Below are positions 1 to 8,630 of a stretch of 64,000 nucleotides of DNA, in pieces. Within the stretch, counting starts at the first letter, position 1. Each line of letters starts with the position of its first letter. The translations under genes were made by a program, and so were the position numbers. The stretch spans positions 620,001-684,000 of the forward strand of contig NZ_CP061171.1 in the NCBI RefSeq assembly GCF_014692875.1, in the 5' to 3' direction. The notes under the pieces are model-generated. The model ran no database searches, was not told where the DNA came from, and was given only the letters and a program-made list of their open reading frames with translations. This DNA is from Pedobacter riviphilus (GTDB taxonomy: Bacteria; Bacteroidota; Bacteroidia; Sphingobacteriales; Sphingobacteriaceae).

Positions 1-1
1 T

Positions 2-82
2 AAACTTAAAGGAATCTTCATTATTAACGATTCTGGCGATGATAGGAGTGAGTTTTTTCTTTTAAATGCAAAACAGTTATGA
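2..82 (+). CDS. C-terminal end of a DUF3299-like secreted protein (partial, cut by window edge)
   Basis: The first bases read in one open frame for 26 codons to a TGA at 80-82. The peptide (core IFIINDSGDD, ending in NAKQL) closely matches the C-terminus of the next protein (core KFVINDSGDS), so this is the tail of a third tandem paralogue. Its stop overlaps the next start in an ATGA arrangement, which implies translational coupling. Only the tail is present; the function follows from the full-length neighbours. Confidence 0.75.
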   Translation, partial: KLKGIFIINDSGDDRSEFFLLNAKQL

Positions 83-516
83 TCAAAGAATATATAACAG
101 TTTTATTGATACTGATCTCTTTTTCTGCCGTTGCGCAGGTAAATGTACATACTGATATGCGCACGCCAACCTGGAACCTGATTGGCCTGAAGTACGACAA
201 ACAGGTTAAACCGCTGGTATGGCAGGCGGTTTTTCCACCGGCATTAAAAGCTATCAATAACAAAGTGATCGAACTGCCCGGTTTTATTATTCCAACCAAA
301 GTAGGCAATAGTTTTACCGAGTTTATGTTTTCAATTGTACCGGTTGCCTCCTGTCCGTATTGTGGTACAGGCGATATTCCCTCAATGATTGAAGTTAAAA
401 CACTGAAACCGGTTACCTGGACAGAAGAACCGATTACTCTTAAAGGAAAGTTTGTAATCAACGATTCAGGCGATAGCCGGTCTACCTTTTTTCTTTTAGA
501 TGCTGTAAAACGATGA
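79..516 (+). CDS. DUF3299-like secreted protein, paralogue 2
   Basis: A 145-residue protein starting with a signal peptide (hydrophobic core LLILISFSAVA, cleavage after VAQ). The body has TPTWNLIGL near residue 30, the strand pattern ELPGFIIPTKVG near 70, and a CPYCG motif near 95 followed by IPSMIEV. The order (conserved Trp, a 'G-hydrophobic-IP' strand, a Cys site, then a short OB-like end) resembles the DUF3299 family; this assignment is by eye and moderate. A periplasmic, possibly metal- or redox-related role is plausible from the CxxC but unproven. It is coupled by 4-base overlaps to the genes on both sides. The ATG at 79 is supported by the overlap and the signal peptide. Confidence 0.6.
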   Translation: MIKEYITVLLILISFSAVAQVNVHTDMRTPTWNLIGLKYDKQVKPLVWQAVFPPALKAINNKVIELPGFIIPTKVGNSFTEFMFSIVPVASCPYCGTGDIPSMIEVKTLKPVTWTEEPITLKGKFVINDSGDSRSTFFLLDAVKR

Positions 517-965
517 GACATTTATTACATGCTGTTTTTATTCTATTTTCGGTGTGTACAGCCACTGCACAAACGCAAAAGCATAACCCAAAAGATCAGT
601 TACGGTCTTTAAACTGGGATGTAATTGGCTCGGTGAAGTTTGAACTAACCGAAAAGAACGAGCTTTTGCCTCTTTTTACAGAATCGATCAAACGTTTTGA
701 AAATAGAACATTTGATTTAACAGGTTACCTGATCCCGATAAAAAGCGGACAAAAGCAACAAAAATTCTTATTGGCCACACTACCGATCAACCAGTGTTAT
801 TTTTGTGGACAGAACGGTGTTCCAGTGATGATCATGATCGAAATGGAAAGCGCTACCGTTTACAGCGAAAAACCGATCCACGTGGAAGGGATTTTAAAAC
901 TGGAACAGAAAGATGCGAGTTATGCTCCACCAATTAGCCTCAAAAATGCCAAACTCATTAATTAA
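513..965 (+). CDS. DUF3299-like secreted protein, paralogue 3
   Basis: A 150-residue protein with signal peptide (HAVFILFSVCTATAQ), overlapping the preceding stop by ATGA. It keeps the family layout: RSLNWDVIGSVKF near residue 32, LTGYLIPIKSG near 70, and CYFCG near 92 followed by VPVMIMIE. The tail has diverged from the other two copies (the INDSGD segment is replaced by a Lys/Asp-rich segment), so it is the most distant of the three. All three keep W, the IP strand and, where visible, CxxCG. The gene for a Fur-type metalloregulator follows 20 bases later, which hints at metal-linked expression, but no operator was recognised. Confidence 0.6.
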   Translation: MRHLLHAVFILFSVCTATAQTQKHNPKDQLRSLNWDVIGSVKFELTEKNELLPLFTESIKRFENRTFDLTGYLIPIKSGQKQQKFLLATLPINQCYFCGQNGVPVMIMIEMESATVYSEKPIHVEGILKLEQKDASYAPPISLKNAKLIN

Positions 966-970
966 TTGCT

Positions 971-978
971 TATTTTTG
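971..978 (+). promoter_or_regulatory. -7 promoter element for the Fur-family gene
   Basis: TATTTTTG fits the Bacteroidota -7 consensus TAnnTTTG and lies 7 bases before the ATG at 986. A transcript from it would be nearly leaderless. No clear -33 TTG is seen, so this is a moderate call. Confidence 0.4.
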
Positions 979-985
979 TATTGTT

Positions 986-1423
986 ATGGAAAATAATACC
1001 GCGCGTTTCGAAAAACTTTTGGTTAAGAATGGACTAAAAAGAACTGCCCCACGTTTGCAGGTGCTGGAGATTTTGAGTGGAAGAGATTCTGCAACCTCGC
1101 AGCCTTATTTGGAGCAGGTGATGGGGAAGGATGCAGATCGTGTTACTTTGTACCGTGTTTTGCAGGCTTTTGAAGAAAAAGGGATTATCCACAAGGTTTT
1201 AGATCAACAGGGCACAGCCAACTATGCCATCTGCTCTGATGGTTGCAGTGCGCACGAGCACCATGATGAGCATGTGCATTTTAACTGTGATAACTGCCAT
1301 AAAATTTACTGTTTAGATACCGTTAAAATTCCGGCGCTAAAAGTTCCGGCAGGTTTTAAGGTAGAACATCTTAATCTGATTGCTACCGGTATATGTGCCA
1401 GTTGCTCAGATAAGATAAATTAA
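986..1423 (+). CDS. Fur-family metal-dependent transcriptional regulator
   Basis: A 145-residue protein with the usual Fur length and order: winged-helix DNA-binding part at residues 8-85 (LKRTAPRLQVLEIL, then DRVTLYRVLQAFEEKGII), then the dimerisation/metal domain beginning with the His-rich stretch HEHHDEHVHF. Two CxxC pairs (C101/C104 and C137/C140) form the structural zinc site found in most Fur and Zur proteins. Whether it senses iron, zinc or peroxide cannot be told from sequence alone; the short linker and His-rich site allow Zur. It may be co-transcribed with the DUF3299-like genes or use its own promoter. Its stop directly abuts the stop of the convergent acyl-activating gene. Confidence 0.88.
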   Translation: MENNTARFEKLLVKNGLKRTAPRLQVLEILSGRDSATSQPYLEQVMGKDADRVTLYRVLQAFEEKGIIHKVLDQQGTANYAICSDGCSAHEHHDEHVHFNCDNCHKIYCLDTVKIPALKVPAGFKVEHLNLIATGICASCSDKIN

Positions 1424-2407
1424 TTACTGCACTAAAAGATTACAGCCTCTTATATCGGCATTGTCAAACCGGCCGAGTACTTCAAAACGCTGATCGGGAT
1501 TGATCCTGCCCAGATCTTGTGTAGCAATAAACGAGCAGGAATTGATATTGGCCAAATCGATTACGTTAATGCCGCCAGTTCTGCCATTTTCGATTAAACT
1601 TAAAGGATCATTGGTATCTCGTATTAAAACCTGCATCCAGTTAGGGCAGTTAAAAATACCTTCACCTAAAGAATAGGCCTGAGAAAGTAGTTCCGTCATT
1701 CCGTATTCACTATGGATCGCTTTTACGCCAAACCCTTTGGTTAACTGTTCATGTAGCTCCTCGCGCACCATTTCTTTACGTTTTCCTTTCATTCCTCCGG
1801 TTTCCATTACAATCAGGCCAGGAAAATCGATATCGTATTGTTCTATAAAATCGAGCAGGGCATAAGTGACGCCTATTAAAACGGTTTTCTGATTTTTCGA
1901 TTGGAGTTCGAGAAGGGTCTGTAGCAGCTCATCGTGGTTATATAAAAAATATCCGCTTTGCGGATGTTTGCTCTTTTCAATCAGATCGTTTACCATGTAA
2001 ATTAATGATGATCCTGAGCGCTGTTGATAGGAGGGCAATAACGCTAAAAAACAATAATCGGTAACATCACCATAAAATTCGGTGAAAGCCTGCAGGTAAC
2101 TCTGCTCATAAAGTTTTGCATCAGTTACATGATGGCTGCTCTGTATCATGCCCGTAGTGCCAGAACTGCTAAAAGTAACCTCAATAGGGGCGGTACTGCT
2201 TAAAACCGAGTGGCTTTTAAAAAAGCTGATCGGCAGAAAAGGGATCTGCGCAATTTCGCTCACCTCATCAGCATCAACACCTAAGTGAAAAATATATTCG
2301 CGGTAAACATTGCAGTTTCGGGCCTGTAATTTAAAAATATTTAAAGCAATTGAGTTAAACTCATCTGCGTTTTTTATAGAAAATATATCCTCAGCTGTTA
2401 AATTCAC
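1424..2407 (-). CDS. LuxE-like acyl-protein synthetase / acyl-activating enzyme
   Basis: About 327 residues. The adenylate-forming signature SSSGTTG lies near residue 80, and HSEYGMTEL near 235 resembles the conserved Gly-Met-Thr-Glu motif of AMP-binding enzymes. Size and lack of a large C-terminal domain fit the LuxE/acyl-protein synthetase family, which activates a fatty acid as acyl-AMP and passes it on. The acceptor here is unknown. A TTG at 2422 would add five residues, but it lies over a good -7 promoter element, so the GTG at 2407 is preferred; the transcript would then be almost leaderless. It is the last gene of a minus-strand run with a membrane protein and a penicillin-acylase-type hydrolase. 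Confidence 0.72.
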   Translation of the reverse strand: MNLTAEDIFSIKNADEFNSIALNIFKLQARNCNVYREYIFHLGVDADEVSEIAQIPFLPISFFKSHSVLSSTAPIEVTFSSSGTTGMIQSSHHVTDAKLYEQSYLQAFTEFYGDVTDYCFLALLPSYQQRSGSSLIYMVNDLIEKSKHPQSGYFLYNHDELLQTLLELQSKNQKTVLIGVTYALLDFIEQYDIDFPGLIVMETGGMKGKRKEMVREELHEQLTKGFGVKAIHSEYGMTELLSQAYSLGEGIFNCPNWMQVLIRDTNDPLSLIENGRTGGINVIDLANINSCSFIATQDLGRINPDQRFEVLGRFDNADIRGCNLLVQ

Positions 2408-2411
2408 GCTG

Positions 2412-2419
2412 CAAAAGTA
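2412..2419 (-). promoter_or_regulatory. -7 promoter element before the LuxE-like gene
   Basis: Read on the minus strand, TACTTTTG matches TAnnTTTG exactly and sits five bases before the preferred GTG start. It suggests that the gene can be transcribed separately from the two upstream genes, and argues against the TTG start at 2422. Confidence 0.45.
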
Positions 2420-2426
2420 CAAAGCA

Positions 2427-2786
2427 TTATGCTATTTTCTCGTCAGTTTTTTTAGCCAGCATAGCCATGCGGAACTGATAACCGCAATAACCGCTAATTC
2501 CAGCCACCAAACCGCTTAAAATACCTGTAACCAATAGCAGTGCCCACCACAGTTTTATACCTGTCATTACCGCTACACGGCCCGCGAGTATATTGTCATT
2601 AGGTAAGCTTTTAAATAAGGCATAGCCTATCCAAAGTAAGAAAATAGCAAGAAAAGATTGCCAGAAGGCTATTCTTCCTGTTTTGCCAATAATTCCACAG
2701 GTGGCAAAAGAAATTACAATGATCATCCACCAAGGGGCAATCATTTGCAGAAGGAAACAGATTATTAATATAACAATGAAAACCAT
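2427..2786 (-). CDS. Small integral membrane protein, unknown function
   Basis: A 119-residue protein with about four hydrophobic segments: residues 1-30 (two short stretches broken by PWW), 40-58 (SFLAIFLLWIGYALF) and 78-100 (LWWALLLVTGILSGLVAGISG). The C-terminus is charged (KKTDEK). I do not recognise a family. It starts 6 bases after the acylase gene ends and precedes the LuxE-like gene, so it is probably in the same operon and sits in the inner membrane. Confidence 0.7.
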   Translation of the reverse strand: MVFIVILIICFLLQMIAPWWMIIVISFATCGIIGKTGRIAFWQSFLAIFLLWIGYALFKSLPNDNILAGRVAVMTGIKLWWALLLVTGILSGLVAGISGYCGYQFRMAMLAKKTDEKIA

Positions 2787-2792
2787 TTTAGC

Positions 2793-5222
2793 CTATTTAG
2801 AAATTTTTAAACGAGAAATAACTGTGCCCGATTTATCATCGGGGCTTTGCATATAAAACAGATCGTACAATTTGCCATTTGCCCAGGTATCGATCATATT
2901 ATCATAAAATTTACTTCCAGGATTGCCCGATTGGCCGCCTGGATAAACACCATGTCCCTTTGGCGTTTTACCCAGTTCTATCACCATCCGCCATGAGGGG
3001 CCATTGGCTTCGCTCAAAGCATTAATCGTTGTTTTCGCACCACCAATCTGTAAAATCTTTGAACCGAATCCTGGTATTTTGGCCAGATGTGGTACATTGG
3101 TCTGTTTTACATTTGCCCAGTCCCAATCTTTGTTAATCGGGCCAAAGCGTCTTTCCAAACTATCGCAGCTATATTTAAAAGCTTCGTTAACCAGATCAGA
3201 TAAGGTCTCTTTTTTGCTGGTATTGATGTTATCATACCAGGTTGCATTGGGTTCTTTCAGGATCATTTCCACCGTGCGGTCTCTCGAAGGGTAACGCATC
3301 GGGATGCCTTTCACCTCAAATTCATCCGCCCAGATATCATACGATAAACGTTTGGTCCATATTTCGAATACGCTGGCTGCAATTTCATGCGCATCATAGC
3401 GCTTGTTCCATTTGTTCAGGTAAGCCAATGCTTCTTTTTGCGTTGCATTTAACTGCTCATTGTTCAATAATGGTAATAATGCAGGTACCAGGTTTTGCGC
3501 CATAATGCTGTAATTGTCGGTCTGCATCAGGCGGATGCTATCTAAAGTTGCTTTGCTCATCGCCGATAAACGGTCGTTTATCCTTTTGCCCCGCTCGTAA
3601 GGTGCAAATTCCCAGTTAATGTAGTATGGATAAGTAGTATCGGTAGAAGACTGGTTGGCTGAACTCACAAAACCGCGGGGTGGATTTTTAACCGTTGGAT
3701 TCTGTGCATTTGGGATCCATCCCTGCCAATCGTATGCTGGGTCGGTACCATCCAGTATAAATTTGCCCTGATCTTTCCATTTTAATGGGAATTTTCCATT
3801 TGGCGTAATGGCGATATCATTATCTACACTGGCGAAAACAAAGTTCTGTGCGGGTGCAGTGTAAAAAGTTAAAGCCTTGCGGTAGTCGTTATAATTTTTA
3901 CCCCGGTTCAGGTAATAAAAAGTCATGAGTTCGTTCGATTCATCATGCGCGATCCATCTTAAGGCATCACCAACAGGTACATTGTCGGCTCTACCATATT
4001 TTGGTTTCTGGAAATATACCACTGGGCCATGGTGAGTGTAGTAAACCGTATCTATTTCATCTTTCCCTCCTCGTATTTTAATTGTTTCCAGCCTTTTGGT
4101 TGTGGCTTTCCATTTATTGTTGTACCAATATTCATTGTGGGTAGAATCCTTAAACTTAATCTGATAAAAATCGAGTACATCGGCAGCAACATTGGTTACA
4201 CCCCATGCTATTTTCTGATTAAAGCCAATAATTACGCCAGGAGCTCCAGGTAAAGAAACACCGTAGGTGTTTACACCAGGTGCATGCAGTTGAATCTGGT
4301 ACCAGATTGATGGAAGCGTTAAATCTAAATGCGGATCGTTTGCTAAGATCGGGTATCCCGATGCTGTTTTGGCGCCAGATAATGCCCAGTTATTACTGCC
4401 AATACCTTCTACTTTTTCTGTTGTTTTAACATCGCCGGTTTGCGCCTGAGTGAAGCTTTCTGGTGTTTTAGGTATTGCTAAGGGAGAAAAGTTCCATTTT
4501 GTACCAACAGGGATGATCGGGTCTTCGCGAAAGGGGTAATCTGGGAAAAGATTTTTCGTCACCTCTGGCCCGAATTTTTTCAGGATGTTGGTCATGTAAA
4601 ATTCATCAGAACCCATGGCCAGCACTGCCGACATCTGTTTTAAGAGCAAAGCACATTTTACAGGTGTCCAGTCTTCGGGCTTAAAATCGAGTATTTTATA
4701 TTCTAACGGATAATTGGCTTTAGAAAGTGTTTTAATATAGGCATTAATCCCTTCGGTATAGGCTAAGATCATTTCTTTTGCTTTGGGATCTGCCATCATA
4801 CCCTTTAAAGAGTTTTCTGCACCATAAACCATGCCCATCCGGCGCTGGTAACGGTCTACCTCAATGGCTTTGTCGCCCACAACTTCACTAATTCTTCCGG
4901 CTGCAAAACGGGTCTGGAAATCCATTTGCCAAAGGCGGTGCATGGCGGTTACATAACCTTGTGCCAGATACAGATCGTGATCATTCTGTGCGAAAATATG
5001 TGGGATCATGCGGTCGTCAAAAACGATTTCGATTTTATCTATTGCTCCTTTAATCTTCGCTTTATGGTTAAACATAAAATGATTGTTTTCTGCATTTTGC
5101 CAGAAACCCATAAAAGGATTTAGGAATTTTAACAGTGGAGGTGTATTACCTAATTTAGTGTTAAATAAAAAAGCTAATGCGATCGGAATGATGATGCAGA
5201 ACAGGGCTTTAATTTTATTCAT
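2793..5222 (-). CDS. Penicillin acylase family (Ntn-hydrolase) protein
   Basis: An 809-residue protein with an N-terminal membrane/signal segment (LFCIIIPIALAFLF). The family hallmark GSNNW is at residues 275-279: Ser276 is the expected N-terminal nucleophile released by autocatalytic cleavage into alpha and beta chains. Other family features are IPHIFAQNDHDLYLAQGY near 73-90 and ILANDPHL about 15 residues after the nucleophile. Members hydrolyse amide bonds in penicillins, aculeacin or acyl-homoserine lactones in the periplasm; the substrate here is not known. Full family length with no break. It heads the run with the small membrane protein and the LuxE-like gene, pairing an acyl-amide hydrolase with an acyl-activating enzyme. 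Confidence 0.88.
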   Translation of the reverse strand: MNKIKALFCIIIPIALAFLFNTKLGNTPPLLKFLNPFMGFWQNAENNHFMFNHKAKIKGAIDKIEIVFDDRMIPHIFAQNDHDLYLAQGYVTAMHRLWQMDFQTRFAAGRISEVVGDKAIEVDRYQRRMGMVYGAENSLKGMMADPKAKEMILAYTEGINAYIKTLSKANYPLEYKILDFKPEDWTPVKCALLLKQMSAVLAMGSDEFYMTNILKKFGPEVTKNLFPDYPFREDPIIPVGTKWNFSPLAIPKTPESFTQAQTGDVKTTEKVEGIGSNNWALSGAKTASGYPILANDPHLDLTLPSIWYQIQLHAPGVNTYGVSLPGAPGVIIGFNQKIAWGVTNVAADVLDFYQIKFKDSTHNEYWYNNKWKATTKRLETIKIRGGKDEIDTVYYTHHGPVVYFQKPKYGRADNVPVGDALRWIAHDESNELMTFYYLNRGKNYNDYRKALTFYTAPAQNFVFASVDNDIAITPNGKFPLKWKDQGKFILDGTDPAYDWQGWIPNAQNPTVKNPPRGFVSSANQSSTDTTYPYYINWEFAPYERGKRINDRLSAMSKATLDSIRLMQTDNYSIMAQNLVPALLPLLNNEQLNATQKEALAYLNKWNKRYDAHEIAASVFEIWTKRLSYDIWADEFEVKGIPMRYPSRDRTVEMILKEPNATWYDNINTSKKETLSDLVNEAFKYSCDSLERRFGPINKDWDWANVKQTNVPHLAKIPGFGSKILQIGGAKTTINALSEANGPSWRMVIELGKTPKGHGVYPGGQSGNPGSKFYDNMIDTWANGKLYDLFYMQSPDDKSGTVISRLKISK

Positions 5223-5419
5223 AATGGTTAGCTAACAAGTCTTTTGCTAAGATAGGGCAAAATGACGGTTTATGTTTAATGCAAAATACAACAAACTGTA
5301 AATCAATCAAAATTATAATTTGGAATTGAAATTATTATGCTGACATAATTTGTTTAATTCAAAAAAAGAATTTAAGTTTATATAACTAATAATACAAACA
5401 ACCAAATTAACAATCGTTT

Positions 5420-8343
5420 ATGAGCAGAATTTTTACACAGATCTTCTATGTGTTATTATTTGTGTACGCAGGCAATATCGCGGCACAGGCACAGAGTATT
5501 ACGGTAAGCGGTACCGTAAAGGATAAGCAATCGAAAGAAGGGCTAGCAGGCGTTAGTTTAACTATCAAAGGGCAATCTGGCGGTACAGCCTCCACAAGCA
5601 ACGGTAGTTTTACTTTTACCACAACAGCAAAAGTTCCCTTCACTTTAGTCGCATCTTATGTAGGTTATGGTACAATAGAGCAGCAGGTTACCGGAAGCAC
5701 TTCAGGCATTAACCTGGAACTCGAAACCGCGGTTGTATTGGGCGGTGATGTAGTTGTTTCGGCATCGCGTACCCCGAGCGCATATTAGAATCACCGGTTT
5801 CTATTGAGCGGATGAGTGCTGCTACCATCAGGGAAATCGCTGCGCCATCGTTTTACGATGCTTTGAACAATATGAAAGGTGTAGAAAGCAGTATGCAGAG
5901 TTTAACTTTCAAATCGATTAATACACGTGGTTTCAATTCAAATGGTAATACCCGTTTTAACCAATATATAGATGGAATGGATAACCAGGCGCCGGGACTG
6001 AATTTCTCGGTAGGTAATATCGTAGGTATTACTGAGCTCGATGTAGACAATGTAGAGCTTTTACCAGGTGCTTCATCTGCACTTTACGGTGCGGGTGGTA
6101 TTAATGGTACCTTGTTAATGACTTCTAAAGATCCATTTAAATATCCGGGCGCTAGCTTTCAATATAAAACAGGGGTAAACCATGTTAATGATGATAATAG
6201 CACGGTACAGCCTTTCAATCAATTGGATGTGCGTATGGCAAAATCGTGGAATAATAAGTTTGGCGTAAAGGCTGCATTTTCATTTCTTCAGGCCAAAGAT
6301 TGGTACGGAAATAACTATTCGAACTTCGATAGGGTAGCAAGAACTGCAAAATCTGGTGATAGAAACAGCGATCCAAATTACGACGGGATAAATAGCTACG
6401 GTGACGAAGTGAGCCAGAATATGCGGAACGTAGCTTTAAGTGTTCAAAATGCAACCATTGCAGGAATAAATGCAGGTTCAGGTGGTGCAATACCAAACAT
6501 TAAAACACTAATGGATGGTGCTTTTGGTGCTGCCATTCCAAATGCAGCACAACAGGCAGGATTTTTAGCTGGCTTGCCATCAGCACTGCGTGGCCCGGTA
6601 CAAAATTATTTTCCCTTTTACGTGGGTTTGAAAGCAGGTTTAATCCCTGATCAGAATGTTTCCAGAACGGGTTATAACGAAGAAAACCTGGTTGATTATG
6701 ATACCAAATCGTTAAAAGTTTCGGGAGCATTATATTATAACATCAGTAGCACGGTACAGGTAGTTGGTCAGGCAAATTGGGGTACTGGAACTTCAGTTTA
6801 TACCGGTTCTGACCGTTATTCTTTGCGTAACTTTAACATTGGCCAGTATAAATTAGAGGTAAAAGGCGAAGACTTTTTTCTGAAAGCCTATACTACTCAA
6901 GAACGTTCTGGTGATTCTTATATTTCTTCTATTTTGGGTAGTTATGTTAATGAGATATCTAAACCATCAACAACCTGGTTCCCGCAGTATATAGGTAACT
7001 ATGTTGGTGCAAGAGCAGCAGGACAAAATGATGCCGCAGCACATGCATTTGCAAGAGGAATTGCCAATCAAGGTCGTTTTGAGCCAGGCAGCCCGCAGTT
7101 TGAAGCTGCAAAAGATAAAGTAATGAATACTACAATCAGTGCAACAAGCATTAATGCGCTCGATCCTTCAAAAAGTGTTTATGGTGCAAAATTCGATGAT
7201 AAGTCAAATCTATATCACTACGAAGGCATGTACAACTTTACCAATCTTTTCGATAAAGTGGTAGAGTTTCAGGTTGGTGCATCATACCGTTTATATGATT
7301 TAAACTCGGCAGGCACCATTTTTAATGACTTGACAAATTCTATCGATATTAAAGAATACGGTGCATTTGCGCAGATCGGTAAAAAACTTTTTAACGATAA
7401 GGTTAAATTTACTTTTGCCGGCCGTTATGATAAAAGTCAGAATTTTGAAGGCCGGTTTACACCAAGGGTAACCGGGGTGTTCACAGTTGCCAAAAACAAC
7501 AACATCAGGGTTTCTTACCAAACAGGTTACCGTAACCCAACCACACAAAATCAATACATCGACCTTTCGGTAGGTGGAGGTTCTCAAAGATTGATTGGTG
7601 GCTTACCAGAAATTATGTTTTCTAAATACCATCTTGATAGTAATAAGCCGTTTACTGATGTAAGTTACCGCGCATTTTTAGCCTCGGCAGCTGCAACAGG
7701 TACACCTAATCCGGCATTATTGCAACAATATACTTTTGATGCAAGAGGTGTTCGACCAGAGAGTGTTCAGTCTTATGAGTTAGGTTATAAAGGATTAGTT
7801 CTTCCAAATTTATTGGTTGATGCTTATGGATATTATAACATTTATAAAGATTTTATTACTGCAGTAGACGTTTATCAGAATGTTAGCGGAAGCTTTGTGA
7901 AATTCGGCGTTCCGGTTAATGCAGAAGGTAAAGTAACTTCTTATGGTGCAGCTTTAGGTTTAGATTATTTAGTGGGTAAATATACCATCAGCGGCAACGT
8001 TTCCTATAATAAAATAGGCGATTTACCAGTTAATTACATTAACGATTTCAATACCCCAAAAATCCGTTACAACCTGGGTTTTGGTAATAAAGAAATTATT
8101 AAAAACTTTGGTTTTAATTTGGCATATCGTTGGCAAGATCAATTCTACTGGAATTCTTCTTTTGCCTCAGGTCAGGTGCCTGCGTATAGCTCTCTAGACG
8201 CACAGGTGAGCTTAAGGATTCCTTCGGTTCAATCAATCATTAAACTTGGTGGTTCGAATGTTTTGAATAAATATTATTTCACTTCCTATGGTAATCCATC
8301 GGCAGGCGCTATCTATTACGTAGCCATTAGTTTTAATCCATAA
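5420..8343 (+). CDS. TonB-dependent receptor with carboxypeptidase-like N-terminal domain (single-base frameshift)
   Basis: The first 117 codons give a signal peptide, a carboxypeptidase-regulatory-like beta-sandwich (VSGTVKDKQSKEGLAGVSL, residues 28-100) and VVVSASRTP, the start of the plug. The frame then stops at 5788. The next frame continues the same protein at once (ERILESPVSIERMSAATI) to 8343, with plug (SALYGAGGINGTLLM) and beta-barrel, ending in a typical strand (AIYYVAISFNP). One extra C in the CCCC run at 5772-5775 restores a 974-residue protein. It would sit in the outer membrane and import a TonB-driven substrate that cannot be named here; no SusD partner is next to it. The break may be a sequence error or a recent mutation. 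Confidence 0.85.
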
Positions 8344-8364
8344 CCAGTTAATTGAGTTTTAAGG

Positions 8365-8397
8365 GCCTTCTATGCTAAAAGTATAGAGGGCTTTTTT
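8365..8397 (+). terminator. Rho-independent terminator of the TonB receptor gene
   Basis: A hairpin with a 12-base-pair stem (GCCTTCTAT pairing with ATAGAGGGC, plus three inner pairs including one G-T) and an AAA loop is followed by six T. It lies 21 bases after the receptor stop. Confidence 0.85.
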
Positions 8398-8493
8398 GTG
8401 CACTGGATATTAGGTCGTTTTTTTACGATATTATGGGTAAATAGCTTAATTTAATGTTGATACAGACTAAAAATAAAATGGAAACAAATAGCT

Positions 8494-8512
8494 TAGTGTA
8501 AAAATCACACTA
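8494..8512. promoter_or_regulatory. Operator A of the TAGTGT...ACACTA palindrome family
   Basis: TAGTGTAAAAATCACACTA has perfect 6-base arms (TAGTGT/ACACTA) around an A-rich centre and differs in only two central bases from the copy at 23292. It lies 119 bases before the GH31 start. The other copies lie next to pfkA/NUDIX regulator, a BadF-type kinase and a candidate sRNA, so it is probably the binding site of a sugar-metabolism regulator, most likely the NUDIX protein at 26641. Confidence 0.65.
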
Positions 8513-8630
8513 TTTAAATAATCTTTTCATAAAAAAGCTACATCCCTTTTGTAAAATATTTGTATTATAGTACTTTCTTAAGCACATCCCGGTTTAAGAA
8601 CCATGAATTTAAAATTTTGAATAAATAAGG

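Noticed and set aside
24..521. 165-codon open frame on the minus strand
   Set aside because: Fully antisense to the coupled DUF3299-like genes, which have signal peptides and paralogous sequence; its translation has no recognisable features.
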